This document shows positions 1-8,671 of a stretch of DNA of 64,000 nt, in pieces. The stretch covers positions 62,001 through 126,000 of the forward strand of contig NZ_CP092915.1 of assembly GCF_022557175.1 (NCBI RefSeq), read 5' to 3'. Each line of letters opens with the position of its first letter. Position 1 is the first letter of the stretch. The notes below the pieces were generated by a model. That model was not told where the DNA came from. It saw only the letters and a program-made list of their open reading frames with translations, and made no database searches. A program made the translations under genes and the position numbers. Origin of the DNA: Mycolicibacterium sp. YH-1 (lineage in GTDB: Bacteria; Actinomycetota; Actinomycetes; Mycobacteriales; Mycobacteriaceae).

Positions 1-1268
1 GGTGGTGGGGTCGTTTCGAGCAAACGTCGCGGTGGTTTGAAATAGCGAGTGGGTTAGGCGTTCTCGGCAACCTCGGAACGAATGACGAAGAGCGATTGGC
101 TTTGCTCCTCCAACAGTACGCATCAGGCTCGCGTTGGGTAGTCGAGCTTCTGGGCGCCGGCGGATACACCGGATCAGGCGACGGTGTCCTAGGCGTCGTC
201 AAAGACGAGATCAATGACGGTGCCGTGGAAACGATTCGTACTGTGGCTGCGTCGTCATCGCTTGGACGCATGCTGACTGGCGCGCGGGCGGCGACGACCC
301 GCTCGGAGCCGGCGCCCGCAGACAACGCTGGCGAGACCTCGCGTCGGAGGGTGCGAAACAAGGCTAAAGCCACTGTGCTGTCCGGCATTGTCGAATCCAT
401 GGAAGAACTGCGAGTTCGCCCATCGGCGGCTACATCTACGACCGACTGGCAGCGCCGTCTTCTTAGTGTCGCCAACGTCTGGGGTGACGGGTGGGTACTT
501 CGCCAGGCGATCGCCGCCATACCTGAAGAGTCTGACCTCGATCAGATCGCCGCGATCACGCAGGCAAAACACCCTGTAGTGCACGCGGCTCTGCTAACAG
601 AGACCGAAGCACGAGAGCACCGCAAAGAAGCGTCATGGTGGCGCGAAGGCATCGACCACGCCACTGTTGACATCGAAGTTCGACACTGGATCTTCTCGCT
701 TCTGACGCGAGCAACCTCCAATGTGGTGATCGAACTGGCTGATCAACTCGTCGCTGTTCTCCAGCCGCTATCGGCGAAGCACTTCGACGCACTCCAAGAG
801 GCGATTTATCGCTTCCGGAAGACGACGTCAAGTGGCGAGTTGGTGTTGCAGGACGCGCTGCGGATGCAGCGCATCAAGTTGTCGCCCAAGGCGCTTTGGC
901 TGTTGCGCGGGATAGCAACTGAAGCGAGCGTCGCCTGGATCGACAAGCGCTTGGCTGAGTCTCCCGACAAACTTCTCTCGCCGGGTATCGGCGATCTGCG
1001 CGAGTTGGCGAGGATCTCGGCCGGAGGGAAGGTGATCAAATTCGAGAAATTCCAGGGCCTGCGCGCTTCCCTCCCGTCAGGTGGATGGGCCAGCGACACA
1101 AGGGTGGGTGCCCTGAGTTCGACGCTCGCCGAGAAGGTTCTCCGGCAGCCTCACGATTGGCCCGGCGATCTGGTGCAGCGCGCAGTAGAGAACGTTGAGG
1201 AACGGATGCTATCGGCAATTGAACCCGTGGCTGTGGTTGCTCGCCATGAGAATTGGTTTGGCGAGTAG
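1..1268 (+). CDS. 3' end of a large protein of unknown function
   Basis: The reading frame is open from base 3 to a TAG at 1266-1268, so the gene begins upstream of the window and about 421 C-terminal residues are visible. An internal TTG at 96 is not needed as a start because the frame is open before it. The visible part is soluble, rich in helices, Ala, Leu and charged residues, with no membrane segment, signal peptide or catalytic motif I recognise. It could be the helical-repeat tail of a large cargo or defence protein, but nothing in the sequence proves that. It lies outside the tnsA-proximal side of the Tn7-like module. Coding status is fairly sure; function is unknown. Confidence 0.6.
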   Translation, partial: WWGRFEQTSRWFEIASGLGVLGNLGTNDEERLALLLQQYASGSRWVVELLGAGGYTGSGDGVLGVVKDEINDGAVETIRTVAASSSLGRMLTGARAATTRSEPAPADNAGETSRRRVRNKAKATVLSGIVESMEELRVRPSAATSTTDWQRRLLSVANVWGDGWVLRQAIAAIPEESDLDQIAAITQAKHPVVHAALLTETEAREHRKEASWWREGIDHATVDIEVRHWIFSLLTRATSNVVIELADQLVAVLQPLSAKHFDALQEAIYRFRKTTSSGELVLQDALRMQRIKLSPKALWLLRGIATEASVAWIDKRLAESPDKLLSPGIGDLRELARISAGGKVIKFEKFQGLRASLPSGGWASDTRVGALSSTLAEKVLRQPHDWPGDLVQRAVENVEERMLSAIEPVAVVARHENWFGE

Positions 1269-1774
1269 GGACATCGGAGCCTTGCCTCGCACCGTGGAGT
1301 TGCATTGGCCAGCCTGCTGATCGGCTGGGATCGAGTAAATGCACCGCCAGCCGTGCCTTGGGAACAACACGGTGGCAACGGAGTTACCGCTTCGGTGTCG
1401 CGCAGGTAGTTCTGATCACGCTGAGATAGTTGGAGCTCACCCGGTCGCGGAGTGGTGAAGTTCCCCCCTCGTCGCCACCACGCTGGCGTGCCCGGATCGG
1501 CGAACAAGGTCGCGGTACGGCAGTCAGTCGGGCCAGACGGCTAAAGCGGGCCAACAGGACTCCGCAGGTGAGACCGGACTAGCTGTGGAACCGTGCACCA
1601 CAAACTTCGAAGAATGGCGCCCGTACCCCGACCCCGTCCTTGTAGGCACGGCAACAACTCAACATAAAGCCCTGATCTCGTTTGTGTTCCGATCCGCTAA
1701 CGACTATGGCTCGGCGTACTTGTGTGGGTTCACGCTGGTCGGGATCCTCAATTGCGTGGAGTGGCCGTGTCGTC
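1269..1774. other. Intergenic region upstream of tnsA
   Basis: I see no convincing gene here. In Tn7-family elements the transposon end with TnsB-binding repeats lies just outside tnsA, so this is where one end would be expected. I could not pick out clear repeated 20-22 bp sites by eye; a short interrupted inverted repeat (TGTGG...CCACA) lies near 1580-1600. Alternative upstream starts for tnsA (TTG 1682, ATG 1706) fall in this stretch. Confidence 0.4.
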
Positions 1775-2524
1775 ATGAGAAGCTCGGGAAACAAGGACGG
1801 TGCCGAGTCTGACTCGACCATTCGTCTGTGTGTCCGTGGTGGTGACGGTGTTGTCCGCGAGATCCCGATGCATCAGGCGACCCCAGCGATGTTTCGAGAT
1901 GTTCTGCCGTGGCGAACGTTTCGTTGGTTCTACGGGCAGCGTCACTACTCGGGCAGCTATTGGGCCTCAACGATGGCTGCCCATGTTATTTATGAGTCAC
2001 GTTTGGAACTGGCTCGGTTGCTGCTGGCTGACTTCGAGACATCCGTGAATCATATTGTGGCGCAGCCGTTCATGATACACGGGCGACTGTGCGGAAAGAT
2101 TCGTCATCACATTCCGGACTATCTGCTGCTCACCGCCGACGGTCCGGTGGTTGTAGACGTGAAGCGTGCCGACTTGCTCGACGATCACGCGGTGGCCGAG
2201 ACGTTCGAATGGGTGCGCGTCGCTGTAGCCGCTATGGGCTGGTCATTCGAGGTCGCGAGTGAGCAGCCGCGCGTGATGATGGACAACGTCCGCTTCCTGG
2301 CCGGTTTCCGTCGGCGCACATCGATCAACGACTCCGCGCTGAGCCAACTTCGAACGCAGAGGCTGGACGGAGCTTCGGTGGGCGAGGCAATCCGCGGCGT
2401 TCAAGGTGCAGAACCGCTGGCCCGCGCCGCGCTACTACACATGTTGTGGACCCGAGAACTGCTCACCGACCTATCAGTGGTCCTGTCTTCGGAATCAGTT
2501 CTCTCAGCGCCGAGTTCATCGTGA
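1775..2524 (+). CDS. tnsA: TnsA-like transposon endonuclease
   Basis: This is a 249-residue protein if started at ATG 1775, which has GGAG at 1758-1761. It is the TnsA-type restriction-like nuclease that in Tn7 cuts the 5' ends of the element while TnsB cuts the 3' ends. Visible nuclease residues fit the family: Glu74 in YESRLEL, Asp115 in HIPDYLL and Lys130 in VVVDVKRA, the E-D-xVK arrangement. The start is not certain; TTG 1682 and ATG 1706 are in the same frame. The stop overlaps the GTG of tnsB (GTGA), so the two are probably translationally coupled. The following genes tnsB and tnsC confirm the family assignment. Confidence 0.85.
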   Translation: MRSSGNKDGAESDSTIRLCVRGGDGVVREIPMHQATPAMFRDVLPWRTFRWFYGQRHYSGSYWASTMAAHVIYESRLELARLLLADFETSVNHIVAQPFMIHGRLCGKIRHHIPDYLLLTADGPVVVDVKRADLLDDHAVAETFEWVRVAVAAMGWSFEVASEQPRVMMDNVRFLAGFRRRTSINDSALSQLRTQRLDGASVGEAIRGVQGAEPLARAALLHMLWTRELLTDLSVVLSSESVLSAPSSS

Positions 2525-4635
2525 GCGATGCGGCTGTGCGTATCGGCGTCGGCACGCGCGTGATGTACGACGGTGCGTTACACGAAGTCATTGAGTGGCT
2601 GCCGACTATCAGAGGAACCGATGTCGTTCTCCGCGGTCCCAGCTCGGTCTGCCGAATGTCGGTGGTGGAATTGGTGAGTAGCTCCCGCGTGCGGTTGCTG
2701 ATCGAGACGACTGGACCGGAATCCACAGACGACATTGTGCCGGCGGCGGTGCTGTTGTCGAGTCTGTCAAAAGAGGAGTTCGCAGAAGTGCGGGAGAAGG
2801 CAGCGCACGTCCGCGAAGTGCTCACCGGATACCGGTCAGGAAGCCCAGACAATGCCGAGGAGGACGAACCGCGCCACCCATTCCATCCCAGCCACACGCT
2901 GCGCGATCGCTGTGCGGCCAAGGCGGACGAAGTGGGCGTCGACGCACGTACCGTCCGCCGCTGGCTCACGGCATACCGGGAGAACGGGGAGGCGGGTCTG
3001 GTGCCGGCACGATTTGCCTTGCAGACGAGAATCGACCCGCGCTGGAGCGAAGCAGCGCTGTGCATCATGCGTGAACACACCGAGGAGTCGAAACCCTCCG
3101 AGAAGGCGGTCATCTATCAAACCTCGAAGCGCCTCGAGATCTGTTTTGGGCACGGTGTTGTCCCGGAGCCGTCGCGAGCAACCGCCTACCGGGAACTCAA
3201 ACGGCTTGACACCCAGCACCGCACCTTTGGGGGCACCACGGCGCGCAACCGGGATATCGCCACGCGACCCAAGCGGCCCTACGGCAAGCTGCAGCCGACT
3301 CGGCCCGGGGAGTATGTCATCCTTGATACCACCCGGCTGGATGTGTTCGGGGTAGATCCGATCACGCTGCGGTGGACGCGGATCGAACTGACTGCGGCGA
3401 TGGACTGGTACACCCGCTGCATCGTCGGACTACGGCTGACCCCTGTCTCGACGAAGGCGATCGACGCCGCGGCGATGATGTATCAGGTGTACCGCCCGCC
3501 GCCAGCGCCGGCGAGTTGGCCGGAGTACGCCGTGTGGCCCCACCACGGCGTACCGCGAGCGGTCTGCATCGACCCTGATCAGCTCGTCACCACCCGCGGC
3601 AATGCGGTCTCCGGCCCCGCGGTGACACCGGAGACGATCGTCGTCGATCATGGCAAAATCTTCGTCTCTGAACATCTCAACAGCGTGTGTCAGCGGCTCG
3701 GGATTTCCATTCAACCGGCGCGCATCCGTGAGGGCCGCGACAAGGGCCCGCTGGAACGCTTCTTTCGCACCGTGCGGGAGGGGTTGTTGCAGTACCTGCC
3801 CGGCTACAAGGGCCCCGACATCAACGCACGTGGCCTCGATGTGGAGGGCCACGCCTTCTTCTATATCGACCAGCTGGAAGCTATTGTCCGCGAATGGATC
3901 GCCGCGGTGTATCACCACACCCCGCACAGCAGCCTGTACGACCTGCATCTACCTTCGGCGACAATGACCCCGGCGCAGATGTTCGCCCACGGCATCGCCC
4001 GGGCCGGCTACCTGGAGGCGCCCCGAGACCCTTTCCTGGCGTATGAGTTCCTACAGGTCGAGGCCCGTACTATTCAGCACTACGGGGTTCAGTGCGGCAA
4101 GCTGCGTTATACCGGGGAGATCCTGTCGGAGTTGGCAAATGGGACCAGCCCCTACACAGGGAAGTTCCGTAACCGCTGGCCAATTCACGTCGACCCCGAC
4201 AACATCTCCCATGTCTTCATCAGGCACCCCGAGACGGGGGAGTGGCACACGTTGGAGTGGGAGCACGCCAGCCACGTTGATGCGCCATTCAGCGAGGAAG
4301 CACTGCAATACGCCCGCCGTATCGTTCTGCAGGACCACGGCTTCGTCGATGATCAGCTGGCGCTCGATGAGCTTCTGACCCGCTGGAACCTGCACATGGG
4401 TGTCAGTGCCGCCGAACGGCGTATGGCGCTTCGGATGTCGCGTCAGGACGAGGCGCTGAGCAACCAGGTCGCGGTCAGCGACGCTGCTGTGGTCGCCGGC
4501 CTGCCCGCCGTGCAGGCTGTCACCGAGCCGGCGGATCGGCTTCCACTTCGCCGAGACGAGATGGCCGCCGGCGACGACGACACCGACGACGAGCTGGCCG
4601 AGGACTACGACGACGACGGCGTGGACTGGGCATGA
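2521..4635 (+). CDS. tnsB: TnsB-like DDE transposase
   Basis: This 704-residue transposase (started at GTG 2521, overlapping the tnsA stop) is close to the length of Tn7 TnsB. It should bind the transposon ends and carry out 3'-end cleavage and strand transfer. The region near residues 140-180 resembles a helix-turn-helix (DARTVRRWLTAYRENG). The RNase-H-fold catalytic residues are Asp269 (VILDTTRLD), Asp376 (VVDHGKIF) and Glu412 (GPLERFF), with 35 residues between the last two, the classic D-35-E. The acidic tail (residues about 680-700) may contact TnsC. A longer in-frame start exists upstream within tnsA, but the GTGA overlap makes 2521 more likely. Confidence 0.9.
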   Translation: MSDAAVRIGVGTRVMYDGALHEVIEWLPTIRGTDVVLRGPSSVCRMSVVELVSSSRVRLLIETTGPESTDDIVPAAVLLSSLSKEEFAEVREKAAHVREVLTGYRSGSPDNAEEDEPRHPFHPSHTLRDRCAAKADEVGVDARTVRRWLTAYRENGEAGLVPARFALQTRIDPRWSEAALCIMREHTEESKPSEKAVIYQTSKRLEICFGHGVVPEPSRATAYRELKRLDTQHRTFGGTTARNRDIATRPKRPYGKLQPTRPGEYVILDTTRLDVFGVDPITLRWTRIELTAAMDWYTRCIVGLRLTPVSTKAIDAAAMMYQVYRPPPAPASWPEYAVWPHHGVPRAVCIDPDQLVTTRGNAVSGPAVTPETIVVDHGKIFVSEHLNSVCQRLGISIQPARIREGRDKGPLERFFRTVREGLLQYLPGYKGPDINARGLDVEGHAFFYIDQLEAIVREWIAAVYHHTPHSSLYDLHLPSATMTPAQMFAHGIARAGYLEAPRDPFLAYEFLQVEARTIQHYGVQCGKLRYTGEILSELANGTSPYTGKFRNRWPIHVDPDNISHVFIRHPETGEWHTLEWEHASHVDAPFSEEALQYARRIVLQDHGFVDDQLALDELLTRWNLHMGVSAAERRMALRMSRQDEALSNQVAVSDAAVVAGLPAVQAVTEPADRLPLRRDEMAAGDDDTDDELAEDYDDDGVDWA

Positions 4636-5735
4636 CCGGCCTTCACGATGTGCACATGGGTCACAAGGAGGGGTGGGCGAGGATCGTCAGTGCCCCGCCC
4701 CGCATGCAACCCGAGCTCCTCACCACCCGCAAGTATGCGGCTCTGAGTCCCGCGGAGAAGGTGCGCTACGACAAGCAACGACGGGACTGGCACGCCAACA
4801 TGGGCGTACTGCGGACGCCGCAACTGCGCGGACTGCACGACACGCTGTGGGACATCGTGGACAGCAACCAGCACGACAACGACCGCGCCAAGGGTGCTGT
4901 CGCGATCGAGGGCGCGGCCGGCCTCGGCAAGAGCACCGCCGTCGAACAGTTCGCCAAGGAATTTCACCTGCGCGAGGTCGCCGAGAACGGCCCCAGGACC
5001 GTTGAGGGCAACGAGCGTTGGCCGGTCTGTCGCGTCACGCTCAGTGGGCACCCGACCCTGCGTGACCTCAACGTCTCACTGCTGCACTTCTTCGCCCACC
5101 CCGGCACCTCGCGCGGCAATGCCGCTGATTTCGCGCGCCGCGCCCTGGACACGTTCCTGGCATGCGAGGTCCGCCTGCTCATCATCGACGACCTGCACTT
5201 CCTGCGGTGGCGGGCCGCAGACGGGGTGAAGGTCAGTAACCACCTCAAATACATCGCCAACGAGTTCCCCGTCACCCTTGTCCTGGTCGGTGTCGGACTC
5301 ACCGAGGCCGGACTGTTCACCGAGGGCCGCACACAGCGTGAATCGACGCTTGCTCAAACTGCGCGACGCACAACGCGCTTGACCATGGAACGTTTCGCCA
5401 ACACCCCGGCTGGGCAGAGGCAATGGAGATCAGTACTGCACGCGATCGAAGAGCGCGTCGTCCTCGTCAAGCAACGAGACGGCGCGCTGTCCGATCAACT
5501 CGCCGACTACCTCTACGCACGGACCTCAGGCCATATCGGCTCGCTGATGACGTTGATCAACCGGGCAAGCTCGCGCGCCATACGAACCGGCACTGAAGCG
5601 TTGACTGAACGACTTCTCGAAGCGACGCCCATTGACGCCGCAGCAGAGTCAGCGCGAGACGTCACAGAAGCAGAGTTGCGCGCCGCACGGCGCGCGAGCC
5701 GCGCACGTAGGCGTTTGACTGTCGTACCGGAATAG
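4632..5735 (+). CDS. tnsC: TnsC-like AAA+ ATPase, transposition regulator
   Basis: This 367-residue AAA+ ATPase starts at an ATG that overlaps the tnsB stop (ATGA). Walker A is at residues 94-102 (GAAGLGKST) and Walker B ends in Asp186-Asp187 (LLIIDDLHF). In Tn7 the TnsC filament links the target-site protein (TnsD/TniQ) to the TnsAB transposase and enforces target immunity; the same role is inferred here. It is shorter than Tn7 TnsC (about 555 residues) and closer in size to the compact TniB/TnsC proteins. The basic C-terminal tail (Arg-rich, residues 345-367) could bind DNA. The gene is the third of the tnsABC operon. Confidence 0.9.
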   Translation: MTGLHDVHMGHKEGWARIVSAPPRMQPELLTTRKYAALSPAEKVRYDKQRRDWHANMGVLRTPQLRGLHDTLWDIVDSNQHDNDRAKGAVAIEGAAGLGKSTAVEQFAKEFHLREVAENGPRTVEGNERWPVCRVTLSGHPTLRDLNVSLLHFFAHPGTSRGNAADFARRALDTFLACEVRLLIIDDLHFLRWRAADGVKVSNHLKYIANEFPVTLVLVGVGLTEAGLFTEGRTQRESTLAQTARRTTRLTMERFANTPAGQRQWRSVLHAIEERVVLVKQRDGALSDQLADYLYARTSGHIGSLMTLINRASSRAIRTGTEALTERLLEATPIDAAAESARDVTEAELRAARRASRARRRLTVVPE

Positions 5736-5801
5736 GAGCACTCGGCTCGGCAGCCCACAGCTCCTGTCGCGCAATCACCGACAATCTGTATCTCCGGGAT
5801 G

Positions 5802-5820
5802 TCTCACTGGTGGGGCAGAC
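5802..5820 (+). promoter_or_regulatory. Operator-like motif upstream of tniQ1
   Basis: The 19-bp stretch TCTCACTGGTGGGGCAGAC matches 15 of 19 positions with the motif at 10847-10865 between xre and tniQ2. The core (CACTGGTG here, ACTAGT there) is palindromic. It lies 29 bases before GTG 5850. Binding by the nearby XRE protein is inferred from the shared site, not shown. Confidence 0.5.
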
Positions 5821-5849
5821 ATTGGGGCGCGGAGCGCATCTGCTGAGGT

Positions 5850-8513
5850 GTGCCCACCTATCCCCGACAGAACAGCCCGGACCGCGTCGCGTCCTGGGGG
5901 CACGCGTGGGCGCCGCGAGCCGGTGACACGATGGCGCCCACCGTGCGCTCGCTGCCCGTCCACCTGAACCCGGTGGACGGAGAGGCCCTGGATTCCTGGC
6001 TCGAGGCGCTCTGTCGGCAGCTGAGGTGCACGTGGGGCGATTTCACCGGGGCCGTGGGTCTGCCGCCCCCGCCTCAAGGTATCCGCACACCCACCTGGCT
6101 GATCCGCCTCACCCCGACCGAGGCCAGAGCGCTCCACGTGGCGACCGGCACCCCGACCCAGGCGCTGCACGCGATGACGCTGGCAAGCCTCGATGGCGCC
6201 GGACTGGGGTTGGCACCCGGCACGTGCGCTCTCGATCGGTCCTTTCCGTGGTCACGGTTCAGGTTCTCCCGCTACTGCCCGCAGTGCCTGCGGGGCAACG
6301 GTGGACGTTGGCAACTGTTCTGGCGGTCGGGGTGGGCGTTCGCCTGTGTCGAGCACTGCTGCCTGCTCATCGATGAGTGCCCGGCGTGCGGGCATCGGCT
6401 GCGCGGGCACGTCGGGCATTCCGAACTGGTCCCTTACGGGCAGCGGTGCTCCAATGCGGCGGCGCATGCGAGAGGTCGAGCGCCGCAACGCTGCGGCGTC
6501 AACTTGGCCGCTGTCCCCGCTGTGCGGTTGGGACAGGGCCACCCCACCATTGCCGCGCAGCACCTCATCCGGCAGGTCATCGATTCCGGCGCGGCAACAT
6601 TCGGCATCTATCACGACAACACCGTGCCAGCTGCGGACGCTTTGGCCGATATTCGTGCGGTGGCCGCCCGGATCCTGGCCTCGGCCACTGCTGAGGACTG
6701 GCGTCGAGTCCTGCCTGCCGATCTCGCCGCCGCCTACGCCGAGGCCCACACGCCGGGATCGGCTGTCGGTCACGAACCCAAGTCCGGGCGGGCGGCGCCG
6801 GTACGCGCAGTGACCGCCGCGGCAGGAGTCACCGCCGCATTGGGCATCCTCGATGTCGCCGGTGTCGCGGCGGCTGCCCGCGCCATGCAGTGGCTCATCG
6901 ACAGCCGTGAACAGGGCCGCAAGGTCGACCGCGTCGCAGTGGCGACGTGGGGCAAGGGCACCACAGAGACGCTCACCGCAGCTCAACTGGTGGCCTGCGG
7001 CCCGTGTGGTTTTCGCAACACCGAGCTGCGCTACCGCGCGGGCACGCCGTTGCCGACGCGACCAGTCCATGACACCAACAACGCCACAGTGCTCGCTGCG
7101 AGGGTGCCGGCGCTGATGTGGCCAGCCTTCGCGCTGCGATTGACGGCGCCGCGGCAGAACTTTCCGCGCATGTCGGCCGGGCTTGCCGCCGCGGCGTTGC
7201 TGGTGAATTCGCGGGTCAGTTATGAGGAGGCAATCGGTCTGCTGGGGGGACACCTCACCACTCACGCGTTGTCATATGTCTTGCGGCGGTTGCACTCCGG
7301 TCCGTGCTGGAACGACACCCGACGTGCCGTCATCGTGGTAGCCGACTATCTGCACACCCATGACTGCCCCATCGACTACCAGCGCCGCCGTACCCTCGAT
7401 TACACGGCCCTGCTACCGGCGGCCACCTGGCGAGACATCTGCGCAGTCTCCCGGATCGTCTGCACCGGAGCATCACTGCACCTGACCAGGGCTCATCTGT
7501 ACGCGGTGCTGAGCGGCAACCCCGTTCAGCACGCCCCGAGCTACCTCGACACCCCAAGTTTCGCCGAGGCGGTCCTCGCCTATCCGGCCCGCCTCACACC
7601 GGCGGCCGCTGCGGCGCTGCAGACTGTCGCCCGCGAGTTTCTGCAGCGCGCTGGTATCGCCGAACCGCTGACCTGGCAACCACCGCTGCGGCTCCTCGAC
7701 GGGCTGGTGCTGCCCGGCGCCGACCCCGACACCATTGACATCCCGACGCTGCACCACCTCATCGAACACCGAGAGACGCTCCGCGCAGCGGCCCGCCAGC
7801 TGCACACCACGCCCGAGACCGTTCGCCACGTGTTGACACTGCACCCGGCTCACGCCGGCCCACCCCCGACAGTGCCGGCACTCTCGGCCCTGGCCGCTGC
7901 ATTGCCGCCAGAGACATTCGCTGCCCTCTACCGCCAGGAACGAATGAGACTGCGCGACATCGCCGCCCGCTACCACGCTGCCCACCAGACAGTCTCCGAC
8001 CTCGCCCACCAGTACGGCATCGACACCCCATGTGGAGGACCCCGGTCACATCAGGAGATCGACCGCGACTGGCTCCGCACCGAGTACGTCGTCCACCGCC
8101 GCACCCTGCCCGATCTGGCCGCCGAGAAGGGCATGACCGCCCCGACCATGTCTCTCTGCGCGCAACGGCACGGCATCGCTCGTCGCCCCCCGGGCTTCGC
8201 CAGCACGGCCGCCAACGTCAAGGCAGCCAGGCAGACCGAACACGCCCCGGCGCCACTGCGACCAGCCCTGATCCCGGTCGGCGGTGCTGCACGATTGGAC
8301 CGGTTCGAGAAGGTGCTCCGCTATTCGACCATCACCGCCGCGGCAACCGACCTGGGGCTACACCAGTCTGCCCTCACGTCCCAGATCGCCCGACTCGAAG
8401 CCGATCTCGGCGCTGCCCTGATCGAACGCGCCCAACGCGGACGCCCCATGACCCTCACTCCGCACGGTGCGCGAGTCCTTCGGGCCTGGAAAGCGTGGAA
8501 GCGCTCCACCTGA
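5850..8513 (+). CDS. tniQ: TniQ/TnsD-like target selector with C-terminal LysR-type HTH
   Basis: Started at GTG 5850 this is 887 residues. The N-terminal third is a TniQ domain: a conserved LPVHLNP...DSWLEAL opening, then zinc-binding cysteines at 143/146 (YCPQC) followed by the HCC...CPAC cluster near residues 168-182. The middle and end carry several predicted helix-turn-helix segments (near residues 640-660 and 690-715). Residues about 816-880 look like a LysR-type winged helix (AAATDLGLHQSALTSQIARL...LIERAQRGRPMTLTPHG), unusual for TniQ. In the Tn7 family such proteins recognise a specific attachment site and recruit TnsC. ATG 5931 is an alternative start, because the first 17 residues resemble the XRE N-terminus and may be a leftover leader. 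Confidence 0.85.
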   Translation: MPTYPRQNSPDRVASWGHAWAPRAGDTMAPTVRSLPVHLNPVDGEALDSWLEALCRQLRCTWGDFTGAVGLPPPPQGIRTPTWLIRLTPTEARALHVATGTPTQALHAMTLASLDGAGLGLAPGTCALDRSFPWSRFRFSRYCPQCLRGNGGRWQLFWRSGWAFACVEHCCLLIDECPACGHRLRGHVGHSELVPYGQRCSNAAAHARGRAPQRCGVNLAAVPAVRLGQGHPTIAAQHLIRQVIDSGAATFGIYHDNTVPAADALADIRAVAARILASATAEDWRRVLPADLAAAYAEAHTPGSAVGHEPKSGRAAPVRAVTAAAGVTAALGILDVAGVAAAARAMQWLIDSREQGRKVDRVAVATWGKGTTETLTAAQLVACGPCGFRNTELRYRAGTPLPTRPVHDTNNATVLAARVPALMWPAFALRLTAPRQNFPRMSAGLAAAALLVNSRVSYEEAIGLLGGHLTTHALSYVLRRLHSGPCWNDTRRAVIVVADYLHTHDCPIDYQRRRTLDYTALLPAATWRDICAVSRIVCTGASLHLTRAHLYAVLSGNPVQHAPSYLDTPSFAEAVLAYPARLTPAAAAALQTVAREFLQRAGIAEPLTWQPPLRLLDGLVLPGADPDTIDIPTLHHLIEHRETLRAAARQLHTTPETVRHVLTLHPAHAGPPPTVPALSALAAALPPETFAALYRQERMRLRDIAARYHAAHQTVSDLAHQYGIDTPCGGPRSHQEIDRDWLRTEYVVHRRTLPDLAAEKGMTAPTMSLCAQRHGIARRPPGFASTAANVKAARQTEHAPAPLRPALIPVGGAARLDRFEKVLRYSTITAAATDLGLHQSALTSQIARLEADLGAALIERAQRGRPMTLTPHGARVLRAWKAWKRST

Positions 8514-8671
8514 CCTCTAGGCCGCCACCGCATCCATCGAGCCCACATCGACCGTGGTCTGGACGAGGCGCTCGGCGTGGACCGTGACGTGTGGGATCGA
8601 TGAATCGGTGTCCTGGTCACTGGGCGTGCGCGACGGCCGACGTCACGCCGAGTGCCACGCGTGCTCGGCGA

